DNA of 64,000 nt, taken from NCBI RefSeq assembly GCF_013522925.1, contig NZ_JAAMQU010000012.1:146541-210540 (forward strand). Direction: 5' to 3'. Position numbers and translations under genes: made by a program. Below, one piece after another: positions 8,764-17,106 of this stretch. This DNA is from Pseudomonas japonica (lineage in GTDB: Bacteria > Pseudomonadota > Gammaproteobacteria > Pseudomonadales > Pseudomonadaceae). Within the stretch, counting starts at the first letter, position 1. Each line of letters starts with the position of its first letter. Below the pieces are notes generated by a model. That model made no database searches and had not been told where the DNA came from. It saw nothing but the letters and a program-made list of their open reading frames with translations.

Positions 8764-9459
8764 TCAGCCTACCTTGAACTGTTCACGGTCCAGCGCGATG
8801 GCTTCGTCCAGGGTGTCGAGCAGGGCCTTGCGTACCTTGAGCTTGGTGTTGCGGTGGGCGAGCTGGTTGATGCTTTTCAGGCGCTGTGCAGCCCTGGTTG
8901 CCGCTGCCGCCAAAGCCTCAGGCGCTACCACCTCATCGAGGAAGCCCGCGCTCAAGGCGCCTTGAGGGTCGAACATCTCCGCGCAGATGACCGAGCGGTG
9001 GAACGCCGAGCGGCGCAGGCGATCACGCGCCAGTTCGATCCCGGCGTGGTGCATGGTCATGCCAATCATTACTTCGTTCAGGCCGATATGGAACGGGCCT
9101 TCAACGCCGATGCGGTAGTCCGCTGCCAGCAGCAGGAAGGCGCCCTTGGCCACGGCATGGCCGGTGCACGCCACTACCACGGGGTGCGGGTGCGCGAGCA
9201 GCCGGCGTGCCAGTGTAGAGCCTGCGGTGACCAGTTCCACCGCCTGTTGCGGGCCGGCCGTCATTACCTTGAGGTCGTAGCCGCCGGAAAGAATGCCGGG
9301 CTGGCCGGTGATCACTACCACCGCGCGGTCGGTTTCGGCCCGGTCCAGCGCCTGATTGAACGCCTCGATCATTGCGGGAGAAATAGCGTTCACTTTGCCG
9401 TTGTTAAGGGTAAGCGTCGCCACGCCTTCGTCGAGGCGGTAGTCGATCAGGTCGGACAT
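8764..9459 (-). CDS. Crotonase/enoyl-CoA hydratase family protein
   Basis: A 231-residue crotonase-fold protein. The first oxyanion-hole loop is GILSGGYDLKVM and the second is HAVAKGAFLLLAADYRI. The usual hydratase glutamate pair is not evident at the second loop, so the reaction may be isomerase, thioesterase or another crotonase chemistry rather than classic hydration. AAGGAA precedes the ATG. It is transcribed leftward, separate from plsC by about 80 bases. Confidence 0.88.
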   Translation of the reverse strand: MSDLIDYRLDEGVATLTLNNGKVNAISPAMIEAFNQALDRAETDRAVVVITGQPGILSGGYDLKVMTAGPQQAVELVTAGSTLARRLLAHPHPVVVACTGHAVAKGAFLLLAADYRIGVEGPFHIGLNEVMIGMTMHHAGIELARDRLRRSAFHRSVICAEMFDPQGALSAGFLDEVVAPEALAAAATRAAQRLKSINQLAHRNTKLKVRKALLDTLDEAIALDREQFKVG

Positions 9460-9591
9460 GGAGCGGTTCCTTGTATGAGAGGAGGCAAACGTTAACTGGC
9501 ACCTTCGTTCCGGTAAAGCGCGGCGGGTGACCTGGCAGTCACGGCCGCAGCTTGCCGTTTGGGTAAGCGCATGAAAAGCATAAAAAAAGCT

Positions 9592-9620
9592 TTGCCATCC
9601 GATTCTGTTTCGACTACATT
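9592..9620 (+). promoter_or_regulatory. Sigma-70 promoter of tRNA-Ser
   Basis: TTGCCA at 9592-9597 and TACATT at 9615-9620 with a 17-base spacer, followed by a GC-rich AGCGCGCC discriminator. The predicted start near 9627 lies 30 bases before the mature tRNA. GC-rich discriminators are typical of stringently controlled stable RNA promoters. Confidence 0.6.
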
Positions 9621-9656
9621 AGCGCGCCTCGACACACTGACGGTGTGAAGAGCTAC

Positions 9657-9746
9657 GGTGAGGTGTCCGAGTGGTTGAAGGAGCACGCCTGGAAAGTGTG
9701 TATACAGGAAACTGTATCAAGGGTTCGAATCCCTTCCTCACCGCCA
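9657..9746 (+). tRNA. tRNA-Ser (anticodon GGA)
   Basis: A 90-base class II tRNA with a long variable arm. Acceptor GGTGAGG pairs with CCTCACC, then discriminator G and encoded CCA. The anticodon loop reads TGGAAAG, giving anticodon GGA, and the T arm has GGTTCGAATCCC. The sequence is nearly identical to enterobacterial tRNA-Ser(GGA). A promoter lies upstream and an intrinsic terminator 10 bases downstream. Confidence 0.97.
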
Positions 9747-9755
9747 CATAAAGAA

Positions 9756-9787
9756 AGCCCCGCAAGCCAACGCTTGCGGGGCTTTTT
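9756..9787 (+). terminator. Rho-independent terminator after tRNA-Ser
   Basis: Eleven-pair stem AGCCCCGCAAG / CTTGCGGGGCT with a six-base loop, followed by TTTT. It ends the tRNA-Ser transcript and could also serve the converging minus-strand gene. Confidence 0.85.
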
Positions 9788-9801
9788 GCTTTTGGCTTGA
9801 C

Positions 9802-10182
9802 CTAGGCCAGCCGGTCGCGCGGCGTTTTCGGGGCCAGGGTATCGTTGATCTGCCCGAACGTTTCCCGGTTGGCAATCGCCGTAAGCATGCGGCCATCCTT
9901 GAGCGTGGCTACAAAGGTCACCTCGTGCTCCTTGCCGCCGAACCACAGCCCCGCCATGAAACCTACCGGCCCCGCCACCAGGGCGCCGGCCATGCCCCAA
10001 CCCAGCGCCGGCACCAGGTGGCGCGCGGTTTCCTCGTTGGCGATGGTAAGCCGGGCGACCCGGCTGAGCGGTATTTTCTCGCCCTCTGAAGGGTTGCGCA
10101 CGGTCTTGAGGGTGAAGGCGTCATTCTCGAAATGGCCGTCGCCTTGAAGAAAGTCACCGGCCTGGATAGTGATCTTGGCCAT
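9802..10182 (-). CDS. Conserved hypothetical protein with a glycine-rich hydrophobic stretch
   Basis: A 126-residue protein: a polar N-terminal half with beta-type pattern (MAKITIQAGDFLQGDGHFEN), then a glycine-zipper-like hydrophobic segment around residues 60-82 (GWGMAGALVAGPVGFMAGLW), then a short polar domain ending APKTPRDRLA. This layout suggests a membrane-associated or oligomerising protein. I do not recognise a functional family. Confidence 0.75.
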   Translation of the reverse strand: MAKITIQAGDFLQGDGHFENDAFTLKTVRNPSEGEKIPLSRVARLTIANEETARHLVPALGWGMAGALVAGPVGFMAGLWFGGKEHEVTFVATLKDGRMLTAIANRETFGQINDTLAPKTPRDRLA

Positions 10183-10276
10183 GCTGCGCTCCTGCCCCGT
10201 TCACGAAAGCTTCCTCTGGTGATAGCTCATGAGGGCGCTTCGTCAATGTCGGGGCGACGGAGGGGCAGGGCAGTGC

Positions 10277-10759
10277 TCACCCGGCCTGGGTGATCACATA
10301 GTGCTGAGGCTTGCCGGCCACGTGCAGGTGAACTTCATCGCCTTCGCGGTGGCGCAGCAAGGCCTGGCCGAGCGGGGCGTTGGGCGTGATCACCGTCACG
10401 TTTCGGCCTTCTACCTGAACCACCAGGCCTGCAGCGTCAGGGCCGATGAACAGCGCGCGCAGTTCGCCCTCGGCATTCTCCAGCTCCACGTAATCACCGA
10501 TACGCAGGCCATGCTCAGGGGCGTGCTCGGCGATGCGCAGCTCCCGAACCCGGCTAAGCGCCTGGGCGATTTCGGCCATGCGCCGCGCTTGCCCCGTGGC
10601 CAGATAAGACGCCTCCAGGCCCAGGGTGTCGTATTTGTTTTCGGCGACGTTTTCTTCATGGGTTGCCGCTTCATAGGCGGTTTGCGCCGCGCGCTGGGCC
10701 ACCGCCAGGTCGCGTTCGAGCGCGCTCACAATCACCGCGTGCAGGTTAGCTTTGTCCAT
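10277..10759 (-). CDS. GreA/GreB family transcription elongation factor-like protein
   Basis: A 160-residue protein with an N-terminal helical region (about residues 5-80) that resembles the Gre coiled coil, and a C-terminal domain with GDYVELENAEG and VTVITPNAPLGQALLRHREGDEV, matching the FKBP-like Gre C-terminal domain that binds RNA polymerase. The coiled-coil tip is not clearly the DxE of true GreA, so it may bind polymerase without stimulating transcript cleavage. Its start overlaps the stop of the upstream membrane protein gene (TGATG), so the two are coupled. Confidence 0.8.
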   Translation of the reverse strand: MDKANLHAVIVSALERDLAVAQRAAQTAYEAATHEENVAENKYDTLGLEASYLATGQARRMAEIAQALSRVRELRIAEHAPEHGLRIGDYVELENAEGELRALFIGPDAAGLVVQVEGRNVTVITPNAPLGQALLRHREGDEVHLHVAGKPQHYVITQAG

Positions 10760-11235
10760 CAGTTGCAGAACCTCGCCACCTGTTCGCGGCTGTCATCGGT
10801 GGCGGCCGTTTGTGCCTGCTCCAGCCAGAACTGGCATTTTGGGTTGGCTTGGTTTGCAGGGTTGGCGCGGGCTGCCGCCTCTGCGTCACGCAACGCCTGT
10901 GAGTGCAGGTTTTGTTGATAGTGCTGGAACATCTCATCGGCTCCAGGCCCAGGCTCCGGCGTCGGGTCCGAAGGCGGCTGCATGCCTGGCTGTGCAGGCA
11001 CTGGCTTTGGCACCTGCCCAGGCTGGCGGTCGATCGGGCGCGGCGGGGCGATAGCAGCGCCTGTACTCGCGGTAGGGCTTGGGGCCAGGGGCGGTGCATA
11101 GCCGTAATGCCAGGCGGCCCAGCCGGTCACGAGTATAAGGAGGAAGCCCAGCCACATACCCAGTGCAATGGACAGCACCAGCGAAAGGCTGGGAATACGC
11201 ACCGCGAGCGTGCGGCGGGGAGGGTGGACAGGCAT
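10759..11235 (-). CDS. Hypothetical membrane-anchored protein with proline-rich linker
   Basis: A 158-residue protein with one N-terminal membrane helix (about residues 18-45), a proline-rich linker (about 50-95) and a small C-terminal helical domain with two cysteines (CQFWLEQAQ and the CN terminus) that could form a disulfide outside the cytoplasm. GGAGA precedes the ATG. It is the first gene of a two-gene unit with the Gre-like factor. I do not know its function. Confidence 0.75.
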   Translation of the reverse strand: MPVHPPRRTLAVRIPSLSLVLSIALGMWLGFLLILVTGWAAWHYGYAPPLAPSPTASTGAAIAPPRPIDRQPGQVPKPVPAQPGMQPPSDPTPEPGPGADEMFQHYQQNLHSQALRDAEAAARANPANQANPKCQFWLEQAQTAATDDSREQVARFCN

Positions 11236-11367
11236 TTCAGGTCTCCGAAAACATTGCCGACGGCACAAGCACCTGCCGATAGTGTGGCACAGTCCGTGCT
11301 GCCTACAGTGGACGGCCCTGAGGCCAGCCCGCACAATTCGCGGTTTGCCTTGCTCGGCAGGAGCACA

Positions 11368-12498
11368 ATGGACAACAGCTGGGATATTTTCTGCAAGGTG
11401 GTGGACAACTTCGGTGACGCCGGAGTGACCTGGCGCCTGGCCCGCCAGTTGGCGGGCGAGCACGGCCTGAAGGTTCGCCTGTGGATCGACGACCTCGGCG
11501 CGTTCGCTCGGCTGTGCCCGGGCGCCGATCCCCATGCCCAGGCCCAGCAGGTGCAAGGCGTGGAAGTGTGTGCATGGCGCGATCCGTGGCCGGGCGCCCC
11601 TGCCGCGCAGGTGGTGATAGAAGCATTCGGCTGCAAACTGCCGGCGGAGTACGAAGCCGCTCTGGCGGCCCGGCCCGGCCCTACCTTATGGGTCAATCTC
11701 GATTACCTGAGCGCCGAGCCGTGGGTGGGTGGGTGCCACGGCCTGCCCTCGATGAAATCCGGCGGGTTGAGAAAGTTCTTCTTCTTCCCAGGGTTTCGCC
11801 AGGACACCGGCGGCTTGCTGCGCGAGGCGGACCTGCTCGCGCGCCGGGCGGTGTTCGAGCATGACGTGGGTATACGGGCCGAGTTCCTGCGCAGCCTTGG
11901 CGTAACCCCAGCGCCTGGCGCTCGGCTTATCTCGCTGTTCGCCTACGAGAACGACGGCCTGCCGGGCTGGTTGACGCAACTGTCGAAGGCCGCCCAGCCC
12001 ATCCATCTGTTAGTGCCGGAGGGGCGAGTGCTGGCCAGCCTGGAGCCCTGGGCAGGGGAGCGGCTGCAACCGGGCCAGTGCTGCGTGCGCGGTGCGCTCA
12101 CGGTCCAGGTGTTGCCGTTCGTTTCTCAGCGCGATTACGACCACGTGTTATGGGCATGCGACTTCAATGCCGTGCGCGGGGAGGACTCTTTCGTACGGGC
12201 CCAGTGGGCAGCGCGGCCGATGCTCTGGCACATCTACCGGCAGGATGAATACGCACACTGGGAAAAGCTCGAGGCCTTCCTCGACCTTTACACCGAGGCA
12301 CTGCCCGCTGCTGCCGCCGAAGCGTTGTCCGGGCTGTGGCGCGCCTGGAACATGGACGGGGACATGGCCACCGCCTGGGTGAACTTCGAGGCCCACCGTG
12401 ACGTGCTGCAAGCCCACGCCCGGGCATGGTGCGAGCAAATGGCCGCTCGCCCGGACCTTGCCACGGCGCTGGTGCAGTTTTGCCGAAATTCGCTATGA
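11368..12498 (+). CDS. earP: EF-P arginine rhamnosyltransferase EarP
   Basis: A 376-residue GT-B glycosyltransferase that transfers rhamnose from dTDP-L-rhamnose to an arginine of elongation factor P. The N-terminal motif VVDNFGDAGVTWRLARQL contains Asp13 and Asp17, the positions known to matter for catalysis in the P. putida enzyme, and the C-terminal half has RGEDSFVRAQWAARP, the nucleotide-sugar binding signature. CAGGAG precedes the ATG. The substrate gene efp follows 41 bases downstream, and that EF-P carries the acceptor Arg32. Confidence 0.96.
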   Translation: MDNSWDIFCKVVDNFGDAGVTWRLARQLAGEHGLKVRLWIDDLGAFARLCPGADPHAQAQQVQGVEVCAWRDPWPGAPAAQVVIEAFGCKLPAEYEAALAARPGPTLWVNLDYLSAEPWVGGCHGLPSMKSGGLRKFFFFPGFRQDTGGLLREADLLARRAVFEHDVGIRAEFLRSLGVTPAPGARLISLFAYENDGLPGWLTQLSKAAQPIHLLVPEGRVLASLEPWAGERLQPGQCCVRGALTVQVLPFVSQRDYDHVLWACDFNAVRGEDSFVRAQWAARPMLWHIYRQDEYAHWEKLEAFLDLYTEALPAAAAEALSGLWRAWNMDGDMATAWVNFEAHRDVLQAHARAWCEQMAARPDLATALVQFCRNSL

Positions 12499-12499
12499 T
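12494..12499 (+). promoter_or_regulatory. Candidate -10 element for efp
   Basis: TATGAT overlaps the earP stop codon and is followed by a GC-rich discriminator; a start near 12506 would leave a 34-base efp leader. No clear -35 box is visible, so this is tentative. Confidence 0.35.
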
Positions 12500-12539
12500 A
12501 CGCGGCTAGACCGTCACCACCCCTATTCGGAATTGCGTA

Positions 12540-13109
12540 ATGAAAACTGGTAAAGAGCTCAAACCCGGTACCGTCCTGCGGATCGACAACGATCCTTGGC
12601 TGGTGCAGAAGGCCGAATTCACCAAGTCCGGCCGTAACAGCGCGATCATGAAGACCAAGCTGAAAAACCTGCTGACCGGCTACAAGACCGAAACCGTGTA
12701 CTCGGCTGACGACAAGCTGGACGACGTGATCCTGGATCGCAAGGAAGCCACCCTGTCCTTCATCAGTGGTGACAGCTACACCTTCATGGACACCACCGAC
12801 TACACCATGTACGAGCTGAACGCCGAAGATATCGAGGCCGTTCTGCCGTTCATCGAAGAAGGCATGACCGACGTCTGCGAAGCCGTGTTCTTCGAAGGCC
12901 GCCTGGTATCCGTAGAGCTGCCGACCACCATCGTGCGTCAGGTCGACTACACCGAAGGTTCCGCCCGTGGCGATACGTCCGGCAAGGTCATGAAGCCTGC
13001 CAAGCTGAAAAACGGTACCGAACTGTCGGTAGCCGACTTCATCGAAATCGGCGACATGATCGAGATCGATACGCGCGAAGGCGGTTCCTACAAGGGCCGC
13101 GCGAAGTAA
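12540..13109 (+). CDS. efp: Translation elongation factor P
   Basis: A 189-residue three-domain EF-P, the normal length. It binds ribosomes stalled at consecutive prolines and promotes peptide bond formation. The modification loop reads TKSGRNSA with Arg32 at the tip, the arginine-type EF-P that is rhamnosylated by EarP rather than beta-lysylated. The modifier gene earP is directly upstream on the same strand, and a strong terminator follows at 13124-13151. Confidence 0.98.
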   Translation: MKTGKELKPGTVLRIDNDPWLVQKAEFTKSGRNSAIMKTKLKNLLTGYKTETVYSADDKLDDVILDRKEATLSFISGDSYTFMDTTDYTMYELNAEDIEAVLPFIEEGMTDVCEAVFFEGRLVSVELPTTIVRQVDYTEGSARGDTSGKVMKPAKLKNGTELSVADFIEIGDMIEIDTREGGSYKGRAK

Positions 13110-13123
13110 GCTTCGCTGCGATG

Positions 13124-13151
13124 AAAAACCCGGCCAGGCGCCGGGTTTTTT
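13124..13151. terminator. Bidirectional intrinsic terminator between efp and ohrR
   Basis: Stem AAAAACCCGGC (13124-13134) with GCCGGGTTTTT (13140-13150) and a five-base loop. A and T tracts flank the GC core on both sides, so it can end efp rightward and ohrR leftward. Confidence 0.85.
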
Positions 13152-13179
13152 GTGCCTGCGCGATGCGCCCGGGTGGGGC

Positions 13180-13650
13180 TCAGACGTTATCCTGAAGCCG
13201 GCCGCGCAGTTCCAGCAGGCGGTCCTGCAGTTTGCGCAAATCAGGTGGGTCCATGGCCACCGCGCCGAAGACACAGGCCGGTATCTCCAGCGCATCGTCA
13301 CGCAGGTTCCGGCCAGCGTCGGTCAGGTTCACGATCACCACGCGCTCGTCTTCCTTGCTGCGGGTTCGGCTGAGCAGGCCAAGGCTTTCCAGCCGTTTGA
13401 GCAGGGGCGTAAGGGAGCCGGGGTCGGTGAGCAGGCGCGTACTGATCTCGCCCACGGTCATGCCGTCGCGCTCCCACAGCACCAGCATGGCCAGGTATTG
13501 AGGGTAGGTAAGCCCCAGCTTGCTGAGCAGGGGTTTGTAGACCTTGGTCATCAGCAGTGAGGTTGAATAAAGGGCAAAGCAAAGCTGGTTATCCAGCAGC
13601 AAGTGATCGCCGGAGTCGGCCGCCTGTTTTGTTGAATGTTCGGCTTTCAT
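13180..13650 (-). CDS. ohrR: MarR family regulator, OhrR-type organic peroxide sensor
   Basis: A 156-residue winged-helix MarR protein. The motif LLLDNQLCFALYS contains Cys24, the reactive cysteine of OhrR proteins that is oxidised by organic hydroperoxides and releases DNA. The recognition helix lies about residues 65-90 (TVGEISTRLLTDPGSLTPLLKRLE). A second cysteine near residue 125 (IPACVFGA) could form the resolving disulfide. OhrR normally represses an adjacent ohr peroxidase gene; none is present on either side here, so its target must be elsewhere or the partner has been lost. Confidence 0.88.
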   Translation of the reverse strand: MKAEHSTKQAADSGDHLLLDNQLCFALYSTSLLMTKVYKPLLSKLGLTYPQYLAMLVLWERDGMTVGEISTRLLTDPGSLTPLLKRLESLGLLSRTRSKEDERVVIVNLTDAGRNLRDDALEIPACVFGAVAMDPPDLRKLQDRLLELRGRLQDNV

Positions 13651-13830
13651 GCTGATCCTTGATGTCGAATGACGATAAAAGTGGTGCGCTGGTATTTAGT
13701 GTGCCATTCAATCCATGTCGGCTCTATCGGTACTGCGTGAGCAGCCTGAAATTTCGAACCGTGAACGCATTCAGAAGTTCGTTAAATGTTCATTTCCCGT
13801 ACGATGGCGCGTTTTTTACGGAGGCTCGGC

Positions 13831-14580
13831 ATGTTGGACTGGGTAGGCTATGTAGCCTTTGGCGCGGCATTGGGAACGCTTGGCGGCTTGTTCGGCATCG
13901 GCGGGGGGCTGATCGCGATTCCGGCGCTGGGGCTGCTGTTCGGGCTGGACCAGCAACTGGCGCAGGGCACCGCGCTGGTGATGGTGGTACCCAATGTGCT
14001 GCTGGCGCTGTGGCGCTATCACCAACGCAATCGAATCGACCACCGACACGCCGTGGCCTTGGGTATCGCCGGGCTGGTGTGCGCCTGGCTGGGGTCGCTG
14101 TGGGCGGTAAGGCTGGATGGCGCCGTGATGCGCAAAGGCTTCATTGGTTTTCTGCTGTTTCTGGTGCTCACGAATCTGGTGCGTATGTTCGGGCACCAGA
14201 CGCCGCCCAGCCAGGCGCTCAAACATGGCTGGCCATGGCTGGCAGCGCTCGGTGGGCTGGCGGGGTTGGCAGGCGGGCTGTTCGGGGTGGGCGGGGCGGT
14301 GGTCGCCACCCCGGTGCTTACGGCGGTGTTCGGTGCCTCCCAGGTAGTGGCCCAAGGGCTATCGCTGGCCCTCGCCGCGCCCAGTACCGGCATTACCCTG
14401 GTGACCTATGCGTTGCACGGCCATGTGAACTGGCCCATGGGCCTGGCGATGGCGGTAGGCGGATTGTTGAGCATCAGCTGGGGTGTGAAACTGGCCTATG
14501 CCTTGCCCGAGCGTGTGTTGCGCGCGGCCTTCTGCGGGTTCTTGCTGTTGTGTGCGTTGATGCTGGCAATGAAGGTGTGA
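13831..14580 (+). CDS. TSUP family transporter (sulfite exporter TauE/SafE)
   Basis: A 249-residue inner-membrane protein with about seven to eight hydrophobic helices and two GGLFGIGGG / GGLFGVGGA repeats, the internal duplication typical of TauE/SafE (DUF81) permeases. These export sulfite, sulfoacetate or related organic anions; the substrate here is unknown. The start at 13831 is chosen for its GGAGG site at 13820-13824, six bases upstream; an in-frame ATG at 13786 has no such site. It ends immediately next to the converging LysR gene. Confidence 0.88.
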   Translation: MLDWVGYVAFGAALGTLGGLFGIGGGLIAIPALGLLFGLDQQLAQGTALVMVVPNVLLALWRYHQRNRIDHRHAVALGIAGLVCAWLGSLWAVRLDGAVMRKGFIGFLLFLVLTNLVRMFGHQTPPSQALKHGWPWLAALGGLAGLAGGLFGVGGAVVATPVLTAVFGASQVVAQGLSLALAAPSTGITLVTYALHGHVNWPMGLAMAVGGLLSISWGVKLAYALPERVLRAAFCGFLLLCALMLAMKV

Positions 14581-15435
14581 TCACAGGCGAAAGCCCTCGG
14601 CGATGAACTCGGCCAGGGATTCGGTCACCGTCGATTGGGTGCTCGCATTGCGCAGCAGCATCACATTCGCCAGCGGCAGCTCGGGCAGCTGCTCGGCCGG
14701 GCCGAGGATGCGCATGTCCGCCGGGATCAGGCTGCGCAACTGTGCCGTGACCGCCAGGCCTGCGGTGACCACGGCCATGATTGCCGCCAGGCTCGGGCTG
14801 GTGTAGGCAATGCGATAAGCCTTGCCGCGCGTATCCAGCGCATTGCAGGCCCAGGCCCGGCAGAAACAGTCGGTGTTGAACATGGCCAGTGGGATCGGGT
14901 CTCGCTCGTGGGGTGAGAAACCGCTCGCCTCGGCCCACACGAAGCGTTCCTGGCGCAACAGCTGGCCGATCTCGTGGCCCGGTTCGCGGGTCACGATGGT
15001 GAGGTCCAGGTCCTGGCGGTTCATCAGCGCCTTGGAGCTTTCGCAATGCACTTCCACTTGCACCAGCGGGTAAGCCTCGGCAAACCGCGACAGGATGCCC
15101 GGCAAGAACCGCATGGCGTAATCATCCGGCGTACCGATGCGCACCGTGCCGACCATATGCGGTGCGCGGAGCGTGTTGAACACTTCACTGTGCAGCTTGA
15201 GAATGCGCCGGGCATAGCCCAATAGCACCTGCCCTTCGGCGGTCAGGCGAACCTGCCGGCCGTCGCGCTCGAACAGCTGTCGCTGCAGCACATCCTCTTC
15301 CAGCCGCTTCATCTGCATGCTCACAGCGGATTGAGTGCGGTTGACCAGCTCACCCGCGCGGGTAAACCCCCCGTGGTCGGCAATGGCCACGAAGGTGCGC
15401 AGTACATCCGAATCAATACTGGGGTACGTGGCCAT
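14581..15435 (-). CDS. LysR family transcriptional regulator
   Basis: A 284-residue LysR protein. The N-terminal winged helix-turn-helix spans about residues 8-65 (GGFTRAGELVNRTQSAVSMQ is the HTH), followed by the effector-binding domain. It is divergent from the DUF1127 gene (97 bases apart), the usual arrangement of a LysR regulator and its target, and convergent with the TSUP permease. Its effector cannot be predicted. Confidence 0.93.
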   Translation of the reverse strand: MATYPSIDSDVLRTFVAIADHGGFTRAGELVNRTQSAVSMQMKRLEEDVLQRQLFERDGRQVRLTAEGQVLLGYARRILKLHSEVFNTLRAPHMVGTVRIGTPDDYAMRFLPGILSRFAEAYPLVQVEVHCESSKALMNRQDLDLTIVTREPGHEIGQLLRQERFVWAEASGFSPHERDPIPLAMFNTDCFCRAWACNALDTRGKAYRIAYTSPSLAAIMAVVTAGLAVTAQLRSLIPADMRILGPAEQLPELPLANVMLLRNASTQSTVTESLAEFIAEGFRL

Positions 15436-15531
15436 TCATCAAACCCTGAGATGGGAGGGATAAGAAACATTCGTTGGATTGATCTTATCGCTAGGCAGAC
15501 ACTTTGCCCATCACTCACGGAGGGCGACAAG

Positions 15532-15765
15532 ATGAAAGGTCAAAAAGGTTTTGTACGGGCTCACCCGTCTCCGTTTCATTTCGTGCTGGGTACGGCTTGG
15601 CTCAAAGGTGTTTTCGGTCGTCTTGGTCGTTGGCATGAACTGGCGCAGCAGCGGCGGCAGTTGGCGTCGTTGAGCGACAACGCGCTGCATGACCTGGGGC
15701 TGAGCCGCGCCGATATCGTGTCCGAAGCCGACCGGCCGTTCTGGGATGACCCGCTCAAGCATTGA
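15532..15765 (+). CDS. DUF1127 domain-containing protein
   Basis: A 77-residue arginine-rich protein. The DUF1127 motif is at residues 35-60 (RQLASLSDNALHDLGLSRAD). Small DUF1127 proteins in alpha-proteobacteria act in phosphate and carbon metabolism and in RNA turnover; a role in Pseudomonas is not established to my knowledge. A GGAGGG site precedes the ATG. It is divergently placed from a LysR regulator that may control it. Confidence 0.85.
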   Translation: MKGQKGFVRAHPSPFHFVLGTAWLKGVFGRLGRWHELAQQRRQLASLSDNALHDLGLSRADIVSEADRPFWDDPLKH

Positions 15766-15864
15766 GCCCGGGTTGGCGCAGCTTGCGAACATTCCCCGGC
15801 TACGCCGGGTCCCACACGGTGGTCTGAGCTGCTGAGGGGTTCCTGGGCTAAGGTATGAGTTTGC

Positions 15865-17106
15865 ATGTTCGGATTGCCTATGCCCCCGCGTGAATCATTC
15901 AGCCAGCCAGAAGCCCGTCGGCTGGCACTTCATGCCCAAGGTTTCGGTGCACGTCAGGGCCGACATGAACCCCGCCACCTGCTGGCAATGGCTGAGCGCC
16001 TGGGTGCCTTGCAGCTTGATTCGGTCAATGCACTGGCGCGCTCACACTACCTGCCGCTGTATTCACGCCTGGGCGGATATTCGCGCGAGACCTTGGATCG
16101 CCTTGCCTGGGGCAAGGGCAGGCACCGGCAGCTGTTCGAGTATTGGGGGCATGAAGCTTCGCTGTTGCCGCTGGGCCTGGAACCCCTTCTGCGCTGGCGC
16201 ATGGCACGTGCTCGCCGTGGCGAGGGCATTTACCGGGAGCTGGCGCGGTTTGGCGCCGAACAGCCCCGGCGGGTGGCCGAAGTACTGGACCACGTTCGGC
16301 GCAACGGCGCGCTGGGCGCAGGCAGCCTGTCCACGCGCAAGGAGCGGGCGGGGCCTTGGTGGGACTGGAGCGAAGAGAAAATGGCCCTGGAATGGCTGTT
16401 TGCGGCAGGTGAAGTAACGGTCGCATCGCGCCGGGGGTTCGAGCGGCTGTACGATTTGCCGGAGCGTGTATTCCCAGCCGCGCTGCTGGCCCAACCCACG
16501 CCCGATGAAGCCGATGCCCAGCGCGCGCTGCTGTTGCATGCCGCACGGGCGCTCGGTGTTGCTACCGAGCGGGACCTTCGCGCCTATTTCAGGCTCGGCC
16601 CCGACGATGCTCGGGCCCGGCTGCTGGAGCTGGAGGAAGAGGGCGGCCTGTTACGTTGCGAAGTGGAAGGCTGGGCGCAGCCGGCCTGGTGCCTGCCGGT
16701 TTCGCGAATACCTCGCAAGGTGGATGTCAGCGCGCTGTTATCCCCGTTCGATTCGCTGATATGGGAGCGCGACCGCGCCGAGCGGCTGTTTGCCTTTCGC
16801 TACCGGCTGGAGTTCTACACGCCGCCGGCCCGCCGGGTATACGGCTACTACGTGATGCCGTTTTTACACCGGGAAGCCCTGGTGGCGCGGGTGGACATTC
16901 GCGCCGACCGTGCCAATGGATGCTTGCGGGTACACGCCTTGCACCAGGAAGGCCCGGCGCTGGGCGATGATGCCATGCAGGCGCTGGCGGCTGCCTTGAA
17001 AGCCCTGGCCGCCTGGCTGGGCCTGGCGGCGCTGGATATCCAATGCCCACGCCCCGAAGGGCTGGCGCTGCTGGCTGCGCTTGAACTCAGCGACGAACCC
17101 CTTTGA
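15865..17106 (+). CDS. YcaQ/AlkX-like DNA glycosylase, winged-helix protein
   Basis: A 413-residue member of the HTH_42 (formerly DUF1006) family, which includes AlkZ and E. coli YcaQ, glycosylases that remove alkylated bases and unhook interstrand crosslinks. The N-terminal segment LGALQLDSVNALARSHYLPL contains Gln50-Leu-Asp52, matching the Q-x-D catalytic motif of the YcaQ (AlkX) clade rather than the Q-x-Q of AlkZ. The C-terminal part has the conserved LLSPFDSLIWERDR segment. Start could also be the ATG at 15880. Its end overlaps the converging DAHP synthase gene by 20 bases. Confidence 0.87.
   Translation: MFGLPMPPRESFSQPEARRLALHAQGFGARQGRHEPRHLLAMAERLGALQLDSVNALARSHYLPLYSRLGGYSRETLDRLAWGKGRHRQLFEYWGHEASLLPLGLEPLLRWRMARARRGEGIYRELARFGAEQPRRVAEVLDHVRRNGALGAGSLSTRKERAGPWWDWSEEKMALEWLFAAGEVTVASRRGFERLYDLPERVFPAALLAQPTPDEADAQRALLLHAARALGVATERDLRAYFRLGPDDARARLLELEEEGGLLRCEVEGWAQPAWCLPVSRIPRKVDVSALLSPFDSLIWERDRAERLFAFRYRLEFYTPPARRVYGYYVMPFLHREALVARVDIRADRANGCLRVHALHQEGPALGDDAMQALAAALKALAAWLGLAALDIQCPRPEGLALLAALELSDEPL

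Noticed and set aside
8104..9495. 463-codon plus-strand frame over plsC and the crotonase
   Set aside because: Both minus-strand proteins are conserved and carry their catalytic motifs; the plus frame spans the two genes and the gap.
15781..15820. CCCGG/CCGGG hairpin after the DUF1127 gene as a terminator
   Set aside because: The stem is only about five pairs and no T tract follows, so it is not supported as a terminator or REP element.
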